Shown here: piece after piece, positions 31,851 through 34,613 of the stretch
How the letters are laid out: each line of letters opens with the position of its first letter
Position numbering within the stretch: position 1 is the first letter of the stretch
Assembly (NCBI GenBank): GCA_025963285.1
Contig: JAOPUX010000165.1
Coordinates: 1 to 34,613 of the forward strand
Reading direction: 5' to 3'
DNA: 34,613 bases
Source: Jatrophihabitans sp.
GTDB taxonomy: Bacteria; Actinomycetota; Actinomycetes; Mycobacteriales; Jatrophihabitantaceae
The notes under the pieces: model-generated
The model's input: the letters and a program-made list of their open reading frames with translations, nothing else
What the model was told of the DNA's origin: nothing
The model's database searches: none
Position numbers and translations under genes: made by a program

Positions 31851-33422
31851 TCAGTCGACGGGGACGGGCGCGGGCTGCAGGCTGCGGTAGGTGTGCGTGG
31901 GGGCGTCACGCCCGCGCAGCCGGAAGACCCGGCCCTTCACCCAGTGCTCCTGCTCGGCCGGGTCGGCCGCCTCGACGGTCGCCTCGCTGGCCAGGATGTT
32001 GCCGTCCACCCGCTTGGCCAGGTCGGTGAGGCGGGCGGCCTCGTTCACGGCATCCCCGATGACGGTGTACTCCAGCCGGCTGGCCGCCCCGATCTGGCCG
32101 GCGATCACCGGCCCCCAGGCCACGCCGATGCCGACCTCGACCTCGCCCGCCAGGGCCACCTCGTCCCGGATCAGCCGGGCCGCCGCCAGTGCCGAGGTGG
32201 CTGCGTTCTCCAGCTCGACGGGTGCACCGAAGATGCAGAGCGCGGCGTCGCCCTCGAACTTGTTCACCAGGCCGCCGTGGGTCTCGACAGCGTCGACGAC
32301 CACGCTGAAGAAGCGGTTGAGCATGCCGACGAACTCGACGGGGCCGGTACGGCGGGTAAGCGAGGTGGAGGCGGTGATGTCGACGAAGAGCGCCACGACG
32401 TCGCGGGACTCACCGCTCAGGGTGACACCGCCGAGGATCGCCTCCTCCGCCACGGCCGGGCCGACGTGCCGGCCGAAGAGGTCCTGGATGCGCTCACGCT
32501 CGCGCAGCCCCTCGACCATGTCGTTGAGGCCGCGCTGCAGCATCCCGATCTCGCCGACATCGTCGACCTCGACGTCGATCTCGAGGTCGCCCTCACCGAT
32601 CCGCTCGACGGTGGCGGCCATCCGGCGCAGCGGGTTGCCGATCGCGCGGGAGAGCATGCTCGACGCGGTGGAGCCGATGACCATGGCGACGATCGCGGCA
32701 CCGAGGCCGGCCTTGATGCGGACGTCGGAGTGCCCGTGCCGCGGCGAGGCGAGGATCAGGATGATGCCGAGCAGCGGGATGCCGGTGGTGACCATCCAGT
32801 TGAGCAGCATCCGGGTGCGCAGGGTGAAGATGATCGCCTCGGTCGGCGGGTACACCGAGAGCGCGATCACTGTGATCGGGCGCCCCAGCCAGACGACGAT
32901 CAGGTAGGTGACACCGGCGGTGGTGAGGCCGGCCAGCACCAGCCCGCCACTGACCCCGACGATGTTGTGCGCGGCGGCATGCACCGAGGCGCCGAGCAGT
33001 GCACAGACCCCGGCTCCGACGAACCAGAGCGCGCCCGTCATCACCGCGAGGTCCAGGGGATGACGCAGCGCCCGCCGGGCCTCGTCACGGGTGGGGATCT
33101 GGCCGCGGGCCAGCCAGCGCAGCGTCCGCCCCTGCAGTACGAAGCCGACGGTGGCACCGAGGAGCAGGGCGAAGACGCCGTAGACGCCACCGAAGACCAG
33201 GACCACGAACTGCTGGTGCCGGGTGGTGTCACCGTTGAGGGTGGCGAGTAGCGCGCCGGCCACCACGCCACCGGCGACGTTGGCCAGCAGCACGAGGCCA
33301 CCGATACCGCCGAAGGTACGCAGGGCGAGCGAGAGCTCGGGCGCTGCCCCGGAGTGCAGCTCCTCGTGCATACGTCTGCCGACGCGCAGCAAGCTCACCC
33401 GTTCAGTGTCCACCCGCGACAC
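31851..33422 (-). CDS. Membrane class III adenylate cyclase with HAMP domain
   Basis: A 523-residue protein from GTG 33422; an ATG at 33371 would remove 17 residues, and neither has a decisive ribosome site. Six hydrophobic helices fall at about 36-62, 72-97, 125-147, 155-180, 205-226 and 238-258. A HAMP linker follows (about 250-305, IGNPLRRMAATVERIGEGDLE in outline), then the cyclase homology domain (about 335-500). Metal ligands are Asp348 (FVDITASTS) and Asp392 (KFEGDAALCIFG), the purine-specifying Lys388 fits ATP, and the transition-state Asn460 and Arg464 lie in GDAVNEAARL. It should make cAMP in response to a membrane signal, like the Rv1318c-Rv1320c/Rv3645 group of Mycobacterium. Confidence 0.92.
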   Translation of the reverse strand: MSRVDTERVSLLRVGRRMHEELHSGAAPELSLALRTFGGIGGLVLLANVAGGVVAGALLATLNGDTTRHQQFVVLVFGGVYGVFALLLGATVGFVLQGRTLRWLARGQIPTRDEARRALRHPLDLAVMTGALWFVGAGVCALLGASVHAAAHNIVGVSGGLVLAGLTTAGVTYLIVVWLGRPITVIALSVYPPTEAIIFTLRTRMLLNWMVTTGIPLLGIILILASPRHGHSDVRIKAGLGAAIVAMVIGSTASSMLSRAIGNPLRRMAATVERIGEGDLEIDVEVDDVGEIGMLQRGLNDMVEGLRERERIQDLFGRHVGPAVAEEAILGGVTLSGESRDVVALFVDITASTSLTRRTGPVEFVGMLNRFFSVVVDAVETHGGLVNKFEGDAALCIFGAPVELENAATSALAAARLIRDEVALAGEVEVGIGVAWGPVIAGQIGAASRLEYTVIGDAVNEAARLTDLAKRVDGNILASEATVEAADPAEQEHWVKGRVFRLRGRDAPTHTYRSLQPAPVPVD

Positions 33423-33483
33423 CCCGCCCGTACAACGTCAACGGCCCTACGTTGGCCGTATCACGTGTGAAACTGCTCCTGGC

Positions 33484-33669
33484 TCAGCCTGCCGTGAATC
33501 GCGCAGCACGGCCGGGCGGGCGCGATGCGCCATCCCTCAGTGCCTGGAGCCGGGTCCGGCGCCACAGCTCGTAGCCACTCGGCTGCTCCCCACCGGGACG
33601 TGCCGAGAGCAGCGCCAGCACCACGCTCACCTCCTCCGCCGACGCCCCACCGCTCACCTCGACGTTCAT
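33484..33669 (-). CDS. Second acyl-CoA carboxylase epsilon-like subunit
   Basis: A 61-residue protein, ATG 33669, overlapping the stop of the carboxyltransferase gene (ATGA). MNVEVSGGASAEEVSVVLALLSAR has the beta-turn-helix pattern of AccE epsilon subunits, and YELWRRTRLQALRDG matches the second conserved block. It is more divergent from the accE5 product than expected of a recent copy. The coupling to its own AccD suggests a dedicated partner for that enzyme. Confidence 0.8.
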   Translation of the reverse strand: MNVEVSGGASAEEVSVVLALLSARPGGEQPSGYELWRRTRLQALRDGASRPPGRAARFTAG

Positions 33670-34613
33670 GTCGGCGGTACCCCGTGATGGCGCTCGGAGA
33701 AGTGCCGCGACTTGCCCACGAGAACGGCGTAACGGCGGATCAGCTCGGCCCGCAGCTCGCGCGGGGAGATGATCGCGTCGATCACCAGGTCGGCGGCGAG
33801 CCGCATCAGGTCGACGTCGAGCTCGTACTCAGCACGCTTCTCGGCCACGAAGGCGTCTCGCTCGGTGGCGTCGGAGATCTCGGAGATCTTGTTGGCGTAG
33901 ACGGCGTTCACGGCGGCATGCGGACCCATCACGGCGATCTTCGCCGTGGGCAGCGCGATGCACGCATCAGGCATGAAGCCAGGTCCGGCCATCGCATAGA
34001 GGCCGGCCCCATAGGCCTTGCGGACGATCACCGAGATCTGCGGCACGGTGGCCTCGGAGACGGCCGTGATCATCTTGGCGCCATGCCGGATGATCCCCAT
34101 CCGCTCCACCTCGCTGCCGATCATGAACCCGGGTACGTCGGCCAGGTAGAGCAGCGGGATGTTGAAGGCGTCGCAGAGCCAGATGAAGCGGGCCGCCTTG
34201 TCGGCGGAGTCGACGAAGAGCACCCCACCGCGCACCGCGGAGTTGTTGGCCACCACACCCACCGGTTGACCGTCGATGCGGCCGAGGCCCACGACCAGCT
34301 CCTGCGCGAAGAGCGGCTTGATCTCGAAGAAGGAGTCGGCATCGACCACCCCGTCGATAAAGGTGTGCACGTCGAAGGGCACCGACTCCTCCACCGGCAC
34401 GCTCTGCTCGTCCAGCTCGACGGCGGCCGCCACCGCAGCGACCTCCGGTGCCGGTTCGCGCCAGCAGGTGGGCAGATAACTGAAGGAGATGCGGGCCTGC
34501 TCGATCGCGTCCTCGTCGTCAACGGCCAGGTTGTCCCCGCAGCCGGAGACGGTGGCGTGCATCCGCGCCCCGCCCATCTCCTCGAGGCTGACCCTCTCCC
34601 CCACCACCATCTC
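33666..34613 (-). CDS. Acyl-CoA carboxylase carboxyltransferase subunit, 5' end outside the window
   Basis: The C-terminal 315 residues of an AccD-type carboxyltransferase; the frame stays open to the right edge, so the N-terminal half is missing. Seen are the VSLEEMGGARMHATVSG block, VDSADKAARFIWLCDAFNIPLLYLADVPGFMIG in outline, the second oxyanion region KAYGAGLYAMAGPGF, and GPHAAVNAVY. Compared with the AccD5 here it reads AYGAGLYAM for AFGGAYDVM and GPHAAVNAV for GAQGAANI. It is thus from another subgroup, nearer to methylcrotonyl- or long-chain acyl-CoA carboxylases, though substrate is uncertain. The C-terminal tail RHHGVPPT is typical. Confidence 0.9.
   Translation of the reverse strand, partial: EMVVGERVSLEEMGGARMHATVSGCGDNLAVDDEDAIEQARISFSYLPTCWREPAPEVAAVAAAVELDEQSVPVEESVPFDVHTFIDGVVDADSFFEIKPLFAQELVVGLGRIDGQPVGVVANNSAVRGGVLFVDSADKAARFIWLCDAFNIPLLYLADVPGFMIGSEVERMGIIRHGAKMITAVSEATVPQISVIVRKAYGAGLYAMAGPGFMPDACIALPTAKIAVMGPHAAVNAVYANKISEISDATERDAFVAEKRAEYELDVDLMRLAADLVIDAIISPRELRAELIRRYAVLVGKSRHFSERHHGVPPT

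Noticed and set aside
31401-33251. Long plus-strand open frame (616 codons) opposite the adenylate cyclase
   Set aside because: It is antisense to a gene with complete cyclase and HAMP motifs; its composition (Arg, Asp, Gly, His rich) is typical of a high-GC shadow frame.

Overview
The window is high-GC DNA from an actinobacterium (Actinomycetota). This is inferred from the GC-rich third codon positions, the frequent GTG starts, the small acyl-CoA carboxylase epsilon subunits, and the order bPH-domain membrane protein / birA / accD5 / accE5 / maf. From memory, that order matches Mycobacterium (the Rv3278c-Rv3282 neighbourhood). A single-strand reading cannot give the genus; a Frankia/Jatrophihabitans/Nakamurella-like lineage is plausible because such groups carry type IV pilus (T4P) clusters.

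Layout. 1-2.7 kb, minus strand: a gene cut by the left edge, a protein with an extreme histidine-rich tail, a two-helix membrane protein with a Cys pair, and a Ycf48/BNR-like lipoprotein. 2.9-4.5 kb, plus: a secreted GH16 glycosidase and a flavodoxin-fold protein. 4.5-8.0 kb: the SOS-type polymerase dnaE2, with a LexA-like box just before its start and a 49-bp palindrome read through in frame. 8.2-9.9 kb: a TetR regulator divergent from an alpha/beta hydrolase, with a candidate operator and a 16-bp tandem array between them. 10.0-10.4 kb: a CBS-domain protein.

10.5-23.1 kb is a near-complete T4P locus on the plus strand: pilB, then pilT-pilC-unknown secreted protein-pilA-pilV-like-pilW-like-664-aa tip-like pilin-pilD-pilM-pilN-pilO. 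Most genes overlap or abut. Both extension and retraction ATPases are present. No secretin is seen, as expected for a monoderm cell. The major pilin gene is bracketed by strong RNA hairpins.

23.2-34.6 kb is a lipid/acyl-CoA metabolism region: a PH-domain membrane protein, biotin ligase, AccD5 and AccE5, enoyl-CoA hydratase, MTA phosphorylase, acyl-CoA dehydrogenase, Maf, a six-helix adenylate cyclase, and a second AccE/AccD pair running off the right edge. Biotin ligase, the carboxyltransferases and the epsilon subunits fit biotin-dependent acyl-CoA carboxylation. The hydratase and dehydrogenase fit beta-oxidation or branched acyl-CoA catabolism.

The most unusual signals are short palindromic elements of at least three unrelated families: one inside dnaE2, two related 53-bp copies exactly bounding an AbiEi/DUF559 endonuclease-like gene, and a three-unit REP-like cluster after the cyclase gene. 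The two T4P-locus proteins with no recognised counterpart (393 aa and 664 aa) are the other main candidates for new biology.
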